Origin: ZAX-1 sp046533095
Lineage (GTDB): Bacteria; Bacillota; Clostridia; Lachnospirales; Lachnospiraceae
Length of the DNA: 64,000 nt
Assembly (NCBI GenBank): GCA_046533095.1
Contig: JAJQRA010000034.1
Location: 1 to 64,000 of the forward strand
Direction: 5' to 3'
Part shown: positions 1-7,646 of the stretch, in pieces
Numbering within the stretch: position 1 is the stretch's first letter
How the letters are laid out: the number at the start of each line of letters is the position of its first letter
The notes under the pieces: generated by a model
Databases searched by the model: none
What the model saw: only the letters and a program-made list of their open reading frames with translations
Told to the model about the DNA's origin: nothing
Program-made: the position numbers and the translations under genes

Positions 1-167
1 CCCAAATCTATTTGGACGTTTTCCGTCCAGCCGGGCTGTTCGGCCCGGCCTTGTTTCCTATTAAATCTTTCAAGGCTATTTCACTGTTCAGTTGTCAAGG
101 TCCTCTACTGCCTACGCCACTTTTGCAGTGTTTGTAGCAGCCTGCCGCATCAAGCGACAACTTCCAT
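1..167 (-). other. leader transcript, probably of an rRNA operon beyond the left edge
   Basis: No coding frame is supported here. Read leftwards from the promoter at 168-196, the sequence contains a CCTTGACAACTGAACAGTG-type stretch (about 84-104), which resembles the boxA-like spacer and leader sequences around rRNA genes in Clostridia. Two GC-rich hairpins follow, with stems 30-36/43-49 and 14-18/24-28. The higher GC than the surroundings, the near-consensus promoter and the adjacent tRNA gene fit an rRNA leader with 16S starting outside the window. No rRNA gene itself is visible, so this is inference. Confidence 0.5.
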
Positions 168-196
168 ATATTACCATGGTCATTTGCGTTTGTCAA
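168..196 (-). promoter_or_regulatory. near-consensus sigma-A promoter (rRNA type)
   Basis: On the minus strand, TTGACA (191-196) is followed by a 17-base spacer and TAATAT (168-173). A run of A residues lies directly upstream (about 202-240 on the minus strand), like an UP element. This strength is typical of stable-RNA promoters and supports a leftward rRNA operon. Confidence 0.75.
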
Positions 197-262
197 CAGC
201 TTTTTTTGTTTTTTTCTGGTTTTTTCTATTTTTATATCTTACTTTTCTAAAAAAATCAGACC

Positions 263-350
263 GGAGAAAGAGGGATTTGAACCCTCGCGCCGCTATAAAC
301 GACCTATACCCTTAGCAGGGGCACCTCTTCAGCCACTTGAGTATTTCTCC
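263..350 (-). tRNA. tRNA-Ser (anticodon GCT)
   Basis: The 88-nt minus-strand sequence folds as a long-variable-arm tRNA. The acceptor stem pairs GGAGAAA with TTTCTCC, the anticodon loop CTGCTAA carries GCT (reads AGC/AGT), and the T-arm contains GGTTCAAATCC. CCA is not encoded. It has its own promoter at 408-436. Confidence 0.95.
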
Positions 351-407
351 TGAATTAAATGTTTTCCATTTATGAAATTTTTGATTATGCCGACAAGGGC
401 AATAATT

Positions 408-436
408 ATTGTACTAAATGGTGTCTCTTTTGTCAA
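408..436 (-). promoter_or_regulatory. promoter of the tRNA-Ser gene
   Basis: Minus strand: TTGACA (431-436), 17-base spacer, TACAAT (408-413), about 58 bases upstream of the mature tRNA 5' end. Both hexamers are consensus or one base off. Confidence 0.8.
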
Positions 437-479
437 TCAAAAATTACACTATTTTTTTATTATTTTGTAATATATTTTA

Positions 480-717
480 TTATAAGATTTTCCAAATTCT
501 GTAATTTGATAATGAGCTACATACATTGAACGTTTTACCTGCTACACATCCGTCTTGTATCACTAGTAAAATGCAACATCCCGATTTCTCTGCGGATTCA
601 CGAAAAATCTGTAGTGCCCTTCCTGCTCTTTTACTTCTAGCTCCCCTGTCAGTCGTCCGCCAGTAAAAATGACGGATTCGTTACAAACGTTCTTGCAAAC
701 TCCATTTTTTGCTGCAT
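480..717 (-). pseudogene. ABC-transporter ATPase fragment (frameshifted relic)
   Basis: The minus strand from 717 reads QQKMEFARTFVTNPSFLLAD, the end of the ABC signature plus Walker B of a LolD/MacB-type ATPase (family pattern QQQRVAIARALVTNP.LLADEPTG). After a +1 shift near 655 it continues DRGARSKRAGRALQIFRES and then SGCCILLVIQD, matching the D-loop/H-loop part (ILLVTHD in the family, here with H lost), ending at a stop at 480-482. The Walker A half is missing. This is a remnant of a lost antimicrobial-peptide or lipoprotein type ABC exporter; such exporters often sit beside two-component systems like the one at 3.5-5.3 kb. Confidence 0.75.
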
Positions 718-765
718 AAATACAATTTTTTCATTATTCTAAATCACTTTTGCCTAGTTATTGCC

Positions 766-2313
766 TTATGATTTAATTATTTTTTCTATCTTTCCAATCG
801 TTTCTTTGTCTTGTTTTTTATATAATGGTACAATTGTCATTATCGTAAATGTTGTAATGATTATTATAGTAGGTGGTGCCCCTTTGAGTGCACTGAAAAG
901 CAAAATTAGTAGGGGTGCAAATAAAATGGAAATTACAAATATGTATATTGGCACGCTAATGGGATGAGAATCATGAAAGATTGCGATCAACAGCAGAATC
1001 ATCTGTGAAATAGCAAATAAATATAACATTTCTGGTAGAAATATTGCAACTACAAGAGCAACTATCGTAAAAAATAGGATCAATCCATTTATCATAGCTT
1101 CGCTTCCAAGTCGATGTACGAAACCCTTCAAAACGGAAATGACTGCCACAAGACAAATAGCGTCAATTACAAAAATAAGTACCGCTGCTTTGCGATTATC
1201 AAAGCCTATTTGAATCAAACGATTCCATGTAAGAAAAGAAACCAAACGAAAGAGTGCCATGAATAGAATCCATGAGCTAATTGTAAGTGCTATAAGGATT
1301 CCAGTGGCTTTTAATGTCAGCCTCATTTCTCCTTTTCTCATGAAAACAAGTATTGATAAAGTAGCAAAAAGTAGGAATAAAAAAATTTGCCATGGGATGT
1401 TTACAATCACTCCGTAAACTAGCATAAAAAAGTTTTTGTTTGCATCACCCTTGAGTAAGGTGTCGCTCGTGCTGTCAGTCGCCGCATTCAGCAGGGAATA
1501 TATTGTATTTAAGGTGTGTTCCAAACTTTTTTTATCCGCGTGCTCGAGATCATCATCAGGCGTATGGTATTCCATTTGACCAAAAACGGTAGCAAGTGTC
1601 ATTACTTTGTACCCATTGTCACGAAACGGCTGTGTATCGAATCGATTTTTCATCGCATATCCACCAAACGCAGCAATAGCAGAAAATCCGACCTTGCTTT
1701 TTGCGTTCTTCAAATAAAAATTAGAGAGGCCTGTATCTTCAATCGGCATAAACGGCCCATTTCCCATTCCTTCTAAATTAAAGACATGTGTAATTCCTTG
1801 CAGAAATGGGTGTCCGATCATACATCGCGCACCGAGAAGTCCCAATTCTTCCGCATCGGTAAACAAAAGTTTTACGCTTTGCTCGTTTTCGCCACCTGCA
1901 ATGCTCGTAGCTGCTTCAAGCAAAGAAGCAACAGACATACCGTTGTCGCCTGCACCGGCGGTGCCCACCCCAGAATCATAATGTGCCATAAAAAGGATTG
2001 GGGATGCATCCCTCCCGGGAATTTCTGCTGCAATATTTCTTACCGTTACAGTTTCGCCTCCTGCACTTTGCGTTTCGAACTCAATGATTTCTACTTTTAT
2101 TCCAGCTACCTCAAGCTCATCCTTAATATAATTTTCGATAACCCTAATACGATCCGAACCATTTTCTCTGGGCATTTCAGCTATAAAAAGCAATCTTTTC
2201 CAAGCGCCATCTCCATTTATAGGAAAATTTGATGGAATGATAAAGCAAGAGGCCGCCATTATCCATGCCACCACAATTGCAGCTACACAGAAAATTATTT
2301 TTTGTTTTTTCAT
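766..2313 (-). CDS. M28-family metallopeptidase with multi-pass C-terminal membrane domain
   Basis: The 515-residue protein begins with a membrane segment (residues about 5-26). An M28 aminopeptidase-like domain facing outside follows (about 35-280). Visible metal-site residues fit the di-zinc M28 pattern: H111 and D113 in MAHYDS, bridging D123 in GAGDNG, E155/E156 in TDAEELG, E181 in NLEG, and H250 in EYHTPDDD. Residues about 295-500 hold six or seven hydrophobic segments, the layout seen in Fxna-like membrane M28 peptidases. Substrate is unknown; family members cleave N-terminal residues from peptides. The start ATG at 2311-2313 has a weak ribosome site, and the gene start is present in a decayed second copy just upstream (2331-2384). 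Confidence 0.85.
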   Translation of the reverse strand: MKKQKIIFCVAAIVVAWIMAASCFIIPSNFPINGDGAWKRLLFIAEMPRENGSDRIRVIENYIKDELEVAGIKVEIIEFETQSAGGETVTVRNIAAEIPGRDASPILFMAHYDSGVGTAGAGDNGMSVASLLEAATSIAGGENEQSVKLLFTDAEELGLLGARCMIGHPFLQGITHVFNLEGMGNGPFMPIEDTGLSNFYLKNAKSKVGFSAIAAFGGYAMKNRFDTQPFRDNGYKVMTLATVFGQMEYHTPDDDLEHADKKSLEHTLNTIYSLLNAATDSTSDTLLKGDANKNFFMLVYGVIVNIPWQIFLFLLFATLSILVFMRKGEMRLTLKATGILIALTISSWILFMALFRLVSFLTWNRLIQIGFDNRKAAVLIFVIDAICLVAVISVLKGFVHRLGSEAMINGLILFFTIVALVVAIFLPEMLYLFAISQMILLLIAIFHDSHPISVPIYIFVISILFAPLLILLFSALKGAPPTIIIITTFTIMTIVPLYKKQDKETIGKIEKIIKS

Positions 2314-2384
2314 TTATTTAACCCTTCTATGACAATTGTACAGGAAATCATTTTTTTGTTTTTTTATTTATTTAACCATTCTAT
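2273..2384. repeat. tandem duplication of the peptidase gene's 5' end
   Basis: Positions 2273-2330 (start codon, first codons and upstream bases of the M28 gene) and 2331-2384 are two diverged direct copies. Both contain CAATTG...ACAG, GAAAT.ATTTTTTGTTTTT and TTATTTAACC in the same order. The second copy has TAA-rich frames and no usable start. Confidence 0.7.
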
Positions 2385-2391
2385 TGCTCGT

Positions 2392-2519
2392 CTTAATTCA
2401 TTTTTTGAAACGAGGCTGCACTTGCTTTCATATCTTCTTATTTCATTTTTCGAAACGAAATTTCACTTGCTCCCATATCTTCTTATTTTATTTTTCGAAA
2501 CGAAATTTCACTTGCTTCC
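2392..2519. repeat. 45-bp tandem repeat: three copies of a gene's 3' end
   Basis: Units begin at 2475 and 2430 with a partial third at 2392-2429. On the minus strand each is 15 codons long and each ends in its own stop. The first, ASEISFRKIK-stop, is the true end of the neighbouring membrane-protein gene. The second reads ASEISFRKMK-stop and the third ASAASFQKMN-stop. The frame is kept because the unit is a multiple of three. Confidence 0.9.
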
Positions 2520-3064
2520 ATAATTTCTTCTGGTGTTATACCCTGCTTGTAGCACATTTCAAGGAACTTATCAATCACCTGTTTTTCGCTTATCATTGTT
2601 TTTGTTTCCGCATTATAGTGCGTTTTCAGTATATCAAGTGCGGGGTTTACTATCACAAGATTTATAAAAGCTCCACAAAATAGCCCATAAAGTATAACTG
2701 AAAAATTGGACCCTAACTTAGCCGGTTCACTCATATATTTAAGCACTACCATGAGTGAAAGGGTGATTATCACGACTGTGGCATAAATAACGGTCTTACG
2801 GATAAGCTTAAATAGCCTTATTGCCCTTTCCTTTTCTGCTGCCGAAATATGATACTTCTTAGACAAAATAGCATTCATAGCCACAATGAAGGTTTTCCAA
2901 CTACCCGTTGAAATTATAACCGCCATGATTGCAACAATAAACCAGAGTATCGTTGGCATATCAATAAATAACGTCAACATTGCTAATCCATCGTACTGCG
3001 TCCCAATTAACGCAATAAAGAATGTCGATACGCCAAAAACCAAAATTCCTATTATAAATTTCAT
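2483..3064 (-). CDS. MotA/TolQ/ExbB-like integral membrane protein
   Basis: Translation from the ATG at 3062-3064, which has a strong AGGAGG site seven bases upstream, gives about 193 residues; longer upstream frames lack a ribosome site. It shows a FIDMPTILW segment followed by a hydrophobic run and GSWKTF, and later GLFCGAFINLVIVNP. This arrangement resembles the proton-channel subunit family (MotA: FxDxPSLL, then paired membrane helices). There are about four membrane helices with a cytoplasmic charged loop (KKYHISAAEKERAIRLFK). No flagellar genes lie nearby, so a flagellar role is not supported. Its last codons are echoed downstream in tandem. Confidence 0.55.
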   Translation of the reverse strand: MKFIIGILVFGVSTFFIALIGTQYDGLAMLTLFIDMPTILWFIVAIMAVIISTGSWKTFIVAMNAILSKKYHISAAEKERAIRLFKLIRKTVIYATVVIITLSLMVVLKYMSEPAKLGSNFSVILYGLFCGAFINLVIVNPALDILKTHYNAETKTMISEKQVIDKFLEMCYKQGITPEEIMEASEISFRKIK

Positions 3065-3085
3065 ATTTAATACCTCCTTTAAGAT

Positions 3086-3161
3086 ACGTGTTTGCTGTAT
3101 ATAGATTACCATGAATATAATGAACATGTTTGCTGTATATAGATTACCATGAATATAATGA
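3086..3161. repeat. 38-bp perfect tandem duplication upstream of the MotA-like gene
   Basis: Positions 3086-3123 and 3124-3161 are the same 38 bases except one substitution (ACGTG versus ACATG). They lie just upstream of the ribosome site of the membrane-protein gene, so the promoter region may be duplicated. Confidence 0.9.
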
Positions 3162-3242
3162 AGAAGTCATATTATAGAAATGAAGGTTTAATGAAGATTC
3201 TAAGAAAGGAACTGTACATTAATACACGAGTATTTAACCGTT

Positions 3243-3530
3243 CATATAGTTTATCAGAAGCTGCAACGCAGATTCTGATAAAAAGGCACATTTTTTCGTG
3301 CCATGAATCTGACGATAGGAATTGCATTCCATTCCTATCATATAGTTTATCAGAAGCTGCAACGCAGATTCTGATAAAAAGGCACATTTTTTCGTGCCAT
3401 AAACCTGACGATAGGAATCGCATTCCATTCCTATCATATAGTTTATCAGAAGCTACAACGCAGATTCTGATAAAAAGGCACATTTCTTCGTGCCGTGAAC
3501 CTGATGATAGGAATCGCATTTTATCCCTAT
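3243..3530. repeat. 96-bp three-hairpin repeat, three tandem copies (locus A)
   Basis: Units start at 3243, 3339 and 3435. Each contains three successive inverted repeats: TTTATCAGAA with TTCTGATAAA, GGCAC with GTGCC, and GATAGGAAT with ATTCCTATC. The copies differ by only a few bases, some in loops. Open frames cross the array on both strands because the unit length is a multiple of three, but they are not likely genes. The same unit recurs at 42741-42995. Confidence 0.9.
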
Positions 3531-3542
3531 CATATAAAAAGA

Positions 3543-4589
3543 TTATGGAAGTATAATTGTAAATTCCGTACCTTGATCCTCCAATTCACTTGTCACCGAA
3601 ATTGTCCCGCCATGTGCATTCACAATTTCAGCCGCGATAGCAAGTCCTAGTCCACTCCCGCCTGTCTTTTTTGAGCGGGAATCGTCCACGCGATAAAAAC
3701 GGTCAAAAATACGAGGCAAATGCTCTTTTGATATTCCTATACCGTAGTCTTTAATTGATACAGTAGTTATACCGCCATGTTGATATGCATTTACGTCTAT
3801 TTTCATACTCTCATTTGAATATTTAATAGCATTTGAAAAAATAATTCTCAATACTCTTTTTATGGCATATTCATCACACTTTACGAAAATTTCGCTACTT
3901 GAAATATCAAAGTTGAATTTAAAGTCTGGAGCAATTAATTTTGATTCTAAAATGCTTTCTTCAATCAAGTTTAAAATTTTGATGTTTTCAAAATGATAAG
4001 TTTGCTTTCCGTTGTCGCTTCTAGCTAGTAGTAAAAGGCTGTCAACGAGTTCACTCATTTTGACAGCTTCCGCTTTTATTATCTGAAGTTCCGTGTCCAA
4101 AATTTCAGGATCATTTTTGCCCCAACGCAATAATAAATCGGCATGGCCATTTAGCGCAGTTGCTGGTGTTACAAGCTCATGTGATGCATCAGAAATAAAA
4201 CGTTTCTGCCGCTCTATATAAACAGATAGTTTTTGTGCCATATCATTAAATTCATCAACATATTCCTTTAATTCCTCGTTTTCAGAATTTATAACAAGCG
4301 GTTTAGAAAAGTTCATACGCCCGATTTCCTTGACATTTACTATCATCAATCTTATTGGGTTCATGATTCTGTCTACCATGATTGTACTTGCAGTGTACAC
4401 CACGATAATTACAATCAGCAATAAAATAACAGTTTTTGACGCAAAAAAGTTGTAAATATAGTTGATGTTATTTTTTGCAAATTCCGCATTTATGTCAAGG
4501 ACAAGTGAAATATACATAATAGCGACAAGCATCGTAATTAAAATTGTCAAAAAAATTGTAAGTTCTGTAAGGCTTTTCAATCGTTTCAT
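3543..4589 (-). CDS. HAMP-containing sensor histidine kinase
   Basis: This is a membrane kinase of about 348 residues, second gene of a two-component operon. Counting from the longer possible start at 4625, membrane helices lie at about 20-44 and 64-85, a HAMP-like linker at about 86-138, the H-box FISDASHEL with phospho-acceptor H149, the N-box around IIFSNAIKYS, the D-box KDYGIGIS, and the G-box GGSGLGLAIA. The external loop is only about 18 residues, so it may sense the membrane or a partner rather than a ligand domain. The start at 4589 (MKRLKS) is preferred because GGTGA precedes it. That start region is itself a diverged copy of the end of the upstream regulator gene (see repeat at 4574-4680). 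Confidence 0.92.
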   Translation of the reverse strand: MKRLKSLTELTIFLTILITMLVAIMYISLVLDINAEFAKNNINYIYNFFASKTVILLLIVIIVVYTASTIMVDRIMNPIRLMIVNVKEIGRMNFSKPLVINSENEELKEYVDEFNDMAQKLSVYIERQKRFISDASHELVTPATALNGHADLLLRWGKNDPEILDTELQIIKAEAVKMSELVDSLLLLARSDNGKQTYHFENIKILNLIEESILESKLIAPDFKFNFDISSSEIFVKCDEYAIKRVLRIIFSNAIKYSNESMKIDVNAYQHGGITTVSIKDYGIGISKEHLPRIFDRFYRVDDSRSKKTGGSGLGLAIAAEIVNAHGGTISVTSELEDQGTEFTIILP

Positions 4590-4680
4590 ATCTTCACCAC
4601 ATATCCTTTCATCTCTGTATTCCAAAAGAGCTATTTTCGTTTTTTTTTCAATTGTTTCAGATTCTCATCACATATCCTTT
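4574..4680. repeat. direct repeat: regulator 3' end copied into the kinase 5' end
   Basis: The 36 bases at 4645-4680 (last codons and stop of the response regulator, read on the minus strand) and at 4574-4609 (ribosome site, start codon and first codons of the kinase) match at 31 of 36 positions, 71 bases apart. AAAGGATATGTG and TGAAAC are shared exactly. Confidence 0.75.
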
Positions 4681-5310
4681 CCCTCTTACGGTATTTATTA
4701 TTTCGGTATCTGTGTATTTATAGATTTTAGCGCGTATATTTTTGATATTTACGTCTATTATATTCGACTCGCCGTAAAATTCGCCGAATACATGATATAT
4801 AATTTCATTTCGAGTTTTGACCACACCGTTATTTTTATAAAGGAACAGGAGTATTTCAAATTCCGTTTTTGTTAAAGGGAGTTCATGTTCCGATACGAAC
4901 ATGCGATAACCTAACTCGTCCACGTAGAACATATCGCTTATTTTTTTTAAATTATTTCTTTCAATATTACGTTTTATCCGTGCAATAAGTTCAAGTGTAT
5001 CAAACGGCTTAGTTACGTAATCATCTGCCCCTGCGTTTAAAAAGGAAATTTTATCGTATACTTCCTTTTTTGCTGTCACAATTATAATAGGAATTGTACT
5101 CGTTTTGCGTATTTCCTGTAAAATTTCAAGTCCATTTTTGATTGGAAGCATGATGTCCAATAATATAAGATCATATTTCTTTTCAGCAAAAAATAGCAAT
5201 GCTTGTTCGCCGTCAAACGCTGCATCTGCCTCAAATCCATCATGGACTAATTCGGCATGTAAAAATGAAACTATATTTTCTTCGTCCTCGCAGATTAAAA
5301 TTCTGTACAT
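4657..5310 (-). CDS. OmpR-family response regulator
   Basis: From the ATG at 5308-5310 (AGAGGTGAG site upstream) the protein has about 217 residues. It has a receiver domain with acidic pocket ICEDEE near residue 8, phospho-acceptor Asp in LLDIMLP at about residue 51, and Lys in VTKPFD. A winged-helix DNA-binding domain follows, with LPLTKTEFEILLFL and the C-terminal INTVRGKGYVMRI typical of the OmpR/PhoB class. It pairs with the kinase 67 bases downstream. An array of 15-bp direct repeats lies about 120 bases upstream. The target genes are unknown; the ABC relic and membrane peptidase nearby are candidates. Confidence 0.93.
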   Translation of the reverse strand: MYRILICEDEENIVSFLHAELVHDGFEADAAFDGEQALLFFAEKKYDLILLDIMLPIKNGLEILQEIRKTSTIPIIIVTAKKEVYDKISFLNAGADDYVTKPFDTLELIARIKRNIERNNLKKISDMFYVDELGYRMFVSEHELPLTKTEFEILLFLYKNNGVVKTRNEIIYHVFGEFYGESNIIDVNIKNIRAKIYKYTDTEIINTVRGKGYVMRI

Positions 5311-5430
5311 ATGCTCACCTCTTATAGAGTAATACAAATGAATCACTTATTTCCTTTCCCGCTATTTTAACATAAAAGTACCTTAAAATCCAAATTTTAT
5401 TGTAACTATTTATTTGTGCCTCCTTCATAA

Positions 5431-5548
5431 TCAATTTGTGCATAATTAACTTGTGTATAGTCAACTTGTGTTTAGCCAACTTGTGTTTAGCCAATTTGTG
5501 TTTAGCCAATTTGTGTTTAGCCAATTTGTGTTTAGTCAATTTATGTGA
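5431..5548. repeat. 15-bp tandem repeat array (about 7.8 copies)
   Basis: Consensus CCAATTTGTGTTTAG, units starting at 5431, 5446, 5461, 5476, 5491, 5506, 5521 and 5536. The central units are identical and the outer ones degrade. It sits between the divergent regulator and nitroreductase genes. Both strands are open across it but lack a ribosome site, so no protein is called. Confidence 0.92.
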
Positions 5549-5755
5549 ATTCTTAAAAGATATTTTCATCTTTGAAATCTTAAAAAACCATGGAAATCAA
5601 TTTTGTGAATATCTATGCAAGTTAATTCAATGAAACCGATAAAATAAGTTTAAAATTTGATTTTTTACTGGTTGGACATTTATAATCATTGGATTGTGAA
5701 TACATCTGCATAATTACGAGCAAAATTGATTTCCGTGTTAAAAAACATTTTCATG

Positions 5756-5784
5756 TTTTCAAATTTACTGCTATAGTGTATAAT
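5756..5784 (+). promoter_or_regulatory. probable promoter of the nitroreductase gene
   Basis: TATAAT at 5779-5784 with a weak TTTTCA at 5756-5761, spacer 17, about 27 bases ahead of the AAAAGGAG ribosome site. Confidence 0.45.
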
Positions 5785-5823
5785 GTTACTATTCAAAAAA
5801 ATAAATATAAAAGGAGTATTGAT

Positions 5824-6357
5824 ATGAGCGATTTTATAGACCTTTGCCTGCATCGTCAAAGTTGCCGTAACTTTGCAGAAAAACCTGTTGAACATGAAAA
5901 ACTAGTAAGTTGTGTAGAAGCCGGTCGCCTTGCGCCCTCTGGATGCAACGGTCAGCCTTGGAGTTTTATTGTAGTAGAAGACCCAAAAATTGTAGCTGAG
6001 GTTGCAAAATGTGGACAGCAGAATAATATGAATCCATTTCTAACAAAAGCCGGAGCATTTATTGTCATTTTAGAAGAACATGCCGTTCTGGCACCGACCA
6101 TTCGAAATATATTGGACAGTCAATACTTTGCTAAAGGAGACCTTGGTGCGGCTACGCTTTCCGTGTGCTTTGAAGCTGAAGCTCAAGGTTTGGGCAGTTG
6201 CATTATCGGTATGTATAATCGGGAAGAACTTTGTAAACTATTAAACATTCCCATAGAAAAACAGTTTGCCTCCTTGATTGCCATTGGTTATGCCGCTAAT
6301 AGCACTGTTCGCGATAAGATTCGCAAACCTTTAGATGAAATCGTGCGCTTTATTTAA
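5824..6357 (+). CDS. nitroreductase-family flavoprotein
   Basis: 177 residues from the ATG at 5824, with AAAAGGAG upstream. The N-terminal HRQSCRNFAEKPVEHEKL and RLAPSGCNGQPW motifs bind FMN in this family, and GDLGAATLSVCFEAEAQGLGSC and IAIGYA complete the fold. Small members of this family act as FMN-dependent NAD(P)H oxidoreductases on nitro compounds, quinones or flavins; the substrate cannot be told from sequence. It is a single-gene unit followed by a strong terminator. Confidence 0.9.
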   Translation: MSDFIDLCLHRQSCRNFAEKPVEHEKLVSCVEAGRLAPSGCNGQPWSFIVVEDPKIVAEVAKCGQQNNMNPFLTKAGAFIVILEEHAVLAPTIRNILDSQYFAKGDLGAATLSVCFEAEAQGLGSCIIGMYNREELCKLLNIPIEKQFASLIAIGYAANSTVRDKIRKPLDEIVRFI

Positions 6358-6383
6358 ATTTTTTCTATAATTCATCTATAAAT

Positions 6384-6434
6384 AAAAAATCTGGTTTCTA
6401 ATCATTTAAAATGATTTTGAAACCAGATTTTTTT
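6384..6434 (+). terminator. intrinsic terminator after the nitroreductase gene
   Basis: AAATCTGGTTTC (from 6386) pairs with GAAACCAGATTT, with a small inner stem (ATCATTTaaaATGAT) and a run of T at 6428-6434. A-rich bases on the left side could make it work from the other direction too. Confidence 0.85.
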
Positions 6435-6802
6435 GTAATAAAGTAAAATTTCTTAATTTCTTTGATTCTATTATACTCATAAAGAAATGCATATCCTTTT
6501 GCAATTCATAGTACCCGACACAACAAAATTGTTGCAATAAAAGAAACGATCATACATTTCAAATATTTCATATGATGATTATATTACTCAAAGGCTTTTG
6601 TAGTTATTGTATTTTCATAAGCCTCCTAATTTGTCAATTTTATGCATAATAGCTTATCTATAATACAAAGTTAGAAGATCTTGCATAATAACCTGCTGCA
6701 GCATTAGCCAAGATGCTAAATACGGTATAATCATATAAAGTTTGAAAATCATGAATAATAACTGTCGTATTCTTATTTCTTAATATTAGTTAGATATCAT
6801 CA
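6435..6802. other. non-coding interval with a degenerate direct repeat
   Basis: No gene seen. Two related segments at about 6660-6693 and 6731-6767 share AAGTT.GAA.ATC.TG.ATAATAAC.TG, another diverged local duplication. The fumarate hydratase operon ends beside it. Confidence 0.5.
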
Positions 6803-7354
6803 TTATGTTTCACAATATTCTGCAATTGCAGTTTCATATAAATTATTTCCTCTACAGTCAATTACCACTACCGTAGGAAACTCTTTCACTTCTATTTTTA
6901 AAATAGCTTCTGCACCTAAATCTTCATAACAAACAATTTCTGATTTTATAATGCATTTTGATAGAAGTGCACCTGCTCCACCTATGGCAGCAAAATAGAC
7001 AGCTTCATTTTTAATAATACTATCTATGACTTCTTTAGAACGTTTTCCTTTTCCAATCATAGCTTTTAATCCCATATCTAAAAATGCTGGTGTATACTTA
7101 TCCATACGGCTTGCCGTTGTTGGACCAGCGGAACCAATCGGACGGCCTGTTCTTGCCGGAGAAGGTCCCATATAGTAGATGGTTGCACCTCTTAAATCTA
7201 ATGGAAGTTTTTCTTTTCGTTGTAATGTTCCAAACAGCCTTTTATGAGCGGCATCCCTCGCAACATATATCGAACCGGTTATATATACGTAGTCTCCGAT
7301 ATGAAGGTCTCTTATTGTTTCTACAGTTATGGGCAAAGTAATATATTTATCCAT
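6803..7354 (-). CDS. class I fumarate hydratase, beta (C-terminal) subunit
   Basis: 183 residues from the ATG at 7352-7354, which has AAAAGGAG upstream; the in-frame upstream extension lacks one. Family hallmarks are GSIYVARDAAHKRL, the YYMGPSPARTGRPIGSAGPTT stretch and FAAIGGAGALLSKCI. It pairs with the alpha subunit encoded 292 bases upstream to form the iron-sulfur enzyme interconverting fumarate and malate. L(+)-tartrate dehydratase has the same two-subunit architecture and cannot be fully excluded. The 292-base gap between the subunit genes is unusually long for this pair, and nothing recognisable is in it. Confidence 0.88.
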   Translation of the reverse strand: MDKYITLPITVETIRDLHIGDYVYITGSIYVARDAAHKRLFGTLQRKEKLPLDLRGATIYYMGPSPARTGRPIGSAGPTTASRMDKYTPAFLDMGLKAMIGKGKRSKEVIDSIIKNEAVYFAAIGGAGALLSKCIIKSEIVCYEDLGAEAILKIEVKEFPTVVVIDCRGNNLYETAIAEYCET

Positions 7355-7646
7355 ATATACTCCTTTTTTATCATCTATCCTATATCTCCTTAAATTTAGG
7401 TTTTCCACTATTCATCAATTATTACACGATCAAGTGTATTGATTAACTCTTCATACTCTGATTTCCTTAATTCCTATCCATTTTTGAAATTTCCAAAAAC
7501 CACTCTATCTCTATTCATTCAAATAATTAAATTATTAGAAGTAGTAAATTAATAGTAAATTCTATTTAAAATCTTTGAATGTACTTTAAATTAAAGACTT
7601 TTTATATGATAGACGGTAACATTTATCCACTATATACTTTTTATAT

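Noticed and set aside
3149..3556. Open frames on both strands through the three-hairpin array
   Set aside because: They exist because the 96-bp unit is a multiple of three; the products only repeat the unit and there is no ribosome site.
5431..5548. CRISPR array
   Set aside because: Units are contiguous with no unique spacers, and no cas genes exist in the window. The same holds for the arrays at 3243, 19857, 40759 and 44786.
5315..5633. His/Lys-rich frame (minus) and Asn/Leu/Cys-rich frame (plus) across the 15-bp array
   Set aside because: Both are produced by the repeat itself and have no initiation signal.
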